Positions 13,377 through 14,334 of a stretch of DNA of 14,334 nucleotides are shown in pieces. Position 1 is the first letter of the stretch; the number at the start of each line of letters is the position of its first letter. The notes below the pieces were generated by a model. The model saw nothing but the letters and a program-made list of their open reading frames with translations, was not told where the DNA came from and made no database searches. The translations under genes were made by a program, and so were the position numbers. Origin of the DNA: UBA822 sp036336795 (GTDB lineage Bacteria; Gemmatimonadota; Gemmatimonadetes; Longimicrobiales; Gaopeijiaceae); NCBI GenBank assembly GCA_036336795.1, contig JAYZFL010000037.1, forward strand, positions 1 through 14,334, read 5' to 3'.

Positions 13377-14334
13377 GTAGCAGGGTGGTGGTTACGGGGC
13401 TCGGGGTAGTGGCTCCGAATGGCTGTGGGTTGCAAAGTTACGCTGAGGCGCTTCGCGGAGGTGTGTCGGGCATCCGAAACTTTCCGCGATTAGCTGATCT
13501 GAAGTTTGGTTGCACAGTAGGCGGGATCCCACAGGGTGTTGACGAGATCTCCCAGGCATACTTCGCAGAGGGCGATCTCTTGGCCATGAACAGTAGTCAC
13601 CGATACGGCTGTATCGCTGCGATCGACGCTTGGACAGACGCAGGCTTTGATAGACCAGAAGCCTCCGATAATCGAGTCTTTTGGGAGGCCGGAGCAGTGC
13701 TCGGAACTGGGATTGGCGGGCTTGACACGGCTGGAGAGCGGCTTGTTCCGTTTGTTGATGAAGGGCGTGTGAGGCGCCTTGGGAGTACGATCGTTGAGCA
13801 GGTAATGGGCAGTGGGGTCTCTGCTCGCGTCGGCGGCCTCCTCTCGCTTGGGAATCAGGTAACCGCCAACTCGAGCGCGTGCAGTACCGGTACCGAAGCG
13901 ATAATCGAAGGGTACCGGCGCATCGCCGCTGGAAGGGCTAAGAGGATGTTGTGTGGGGGCACAGAAGGTTCGAGTCACTATACTTGGGCGGGCTTTGACT
14001 CCATGCGAGTGCTTTGCAGGAAGCACAACGATGAGCCCGAAAAGGCGTCACGACCCATGAGCGCATCCGCTGGCGGATTCGTTCCTGGTAGTGGTGCGGG
14101 TATGGTGCACTTGGAGAGTTTAGAGAGCGCCCAGGATCGGGGTGCTCGCATCTATGCTGAGGTTCTTGGGGGAGCCATCAATTGTGGTGGACACCGGGGC
14201 GGAGGTAGCATGACTGCGCCCAATCCTCAGGGAGTGAGGCGGTGCATTCGGCAAGCGGTGATTGATGCGGCGATCGATCCTCAGGAGATTGACGCCATCA
14301 ATGGTCATTTGACTGCGACCACAGCGGATGCGCG
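13373..14334 (+). CDS. fabF: beta-ketoacyl-ACP synthase I/II, C-terminus cut by window edge
   Basis: About 320 residues are visible from GTG 13373, which overlaps the fabZ stop (GTGA). The protein opens SSRVVVTGLGVVAPNG, the usual FabB/FabF N-terminus. C170 in NSSACSTGTEAI is the acyl-accepting nucleophile, followed by the typical GRAKRMLCGGTEG and RPMSASAGGFVPGSGAGMVHLE blocks. H312 in INGHLTATTAD occupies the place of the first catalytic His; the canonical motif is NAHGTST, so Gly is Leu here. The second His and the C-terminal strands lie past the window. KAS I/II extends acyl-ACP with malonyl-ACP. I cannot decide between FabB and FabF, so the symbol is provisional. Sitting behind fabA and fabZ it is probably the elongating enzyme of this pathway. 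Confidence 0.88.
   Translation, partial: MSSRVVVTGLGVVAPNGCGLQSYAEALRGGVSGIRNFPRLADLKFGCTVGGIPQGVDEISQAYFAEGDLLAMNSSHRYGCIAAIDAWTDAGFDRPEASDNRVFWEAGAVLGTGIGGLDTAGERLVPFVDEGRVRRLGSTIVEQVMGSGVSARVGGLLSLGNQVTANSSACSTGTEAIIEGYRRIAAGRAKRMLCGGTEGSSHYTWAGFDSMRVLCRKHNDEPEKASRPMSASAGGFVPGSGAGMVHLESLESAQDRGARIYAEVLGGAINCGGHRGGGSMTAPNPQGVRRCIRQAVIDAAIDPQEIDAINGHLTATTADA

Noticed and set aside
13490..14026. Minus-strand ORF of 178 codons
   Set aside because: It lies opposite the ketosynthase gene, which has clear active-site motifs; the antisense translation is low-complexity and unrecognisable.

Overview
The window looks like a chromosomal piece from a free-living, moderately GC-rich Gram-negative bacterium. 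The mix of secreted zinc metalloprotease (DUF5117/DUF4953 type), CBM9-DUF5916 outer-membrane-type protein, secreted amidohydrolase, secreted creatininase-like protein and actinobacterial-style lysine 6-aminotransferase is one I associate with Gemmatimonadota and similar marine or soil lineages. That assignment is inference from gene content only; no marker gene is present. No tRNA, rRNA, CRISPR array, transposase or phage gene was seen.

Left part (1-2909, minus strand): a four-gene run read leftwards. It begins with a secreted amidohydrolase (1593-2909), followed by a secreted creatininase-family protein (656-1483), a 107-residue protein of unknown function (332-655), and a DUF6884-type protein that runs off the left edge (1-335). 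The last three are packed tightly: TGA directly followed by GTG, then an ATGA overlap.

Middle part (2910-10377): a 262-bp divergent intergenic region carries two copies of a 17-bp direct repeat and separates the amidohydrolase from a large secreted metalloprotease (3172-5757, plus). A 469-bp non-coding stretch with several perfect inverted repeats follows. Then comes lat, L-lysine 6-aminotransferase (6227-7540, plus), which converges, 13 bp apart, on a CBM9-DUF5916 protein (7554-9911, minus). A second divergent non-coding stretch (9912-10377) leads to the last block.

Right part (10378-14334, plus): the most distinctive region. It is a compact operon of five fatty-acid-synthase-like genes: an unusual enoyl-ACP-reductase-like SDR with an internal insertion, FabH (KAS III), FabA, FabZ and a KAS I/II that is cut by the right edge. 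Every junction overlaps (4, 4, 8 and 4 nt), and three of the five genes start with GTG at the overlap. Together these supply initiation (FabH), elongation (KAS I/II), dehydration (FabZ), dehydration/isomerisation (FabA) and probably enoyl reduction. This looks like a dedicated acyl-chain assembly line, perhaps for unsaturated, very-long-chain or otherwise special lipids. No acyl carrier protein or clear ketoreductase lies inside the window; they may lie to the right or elsewhere in the genome.
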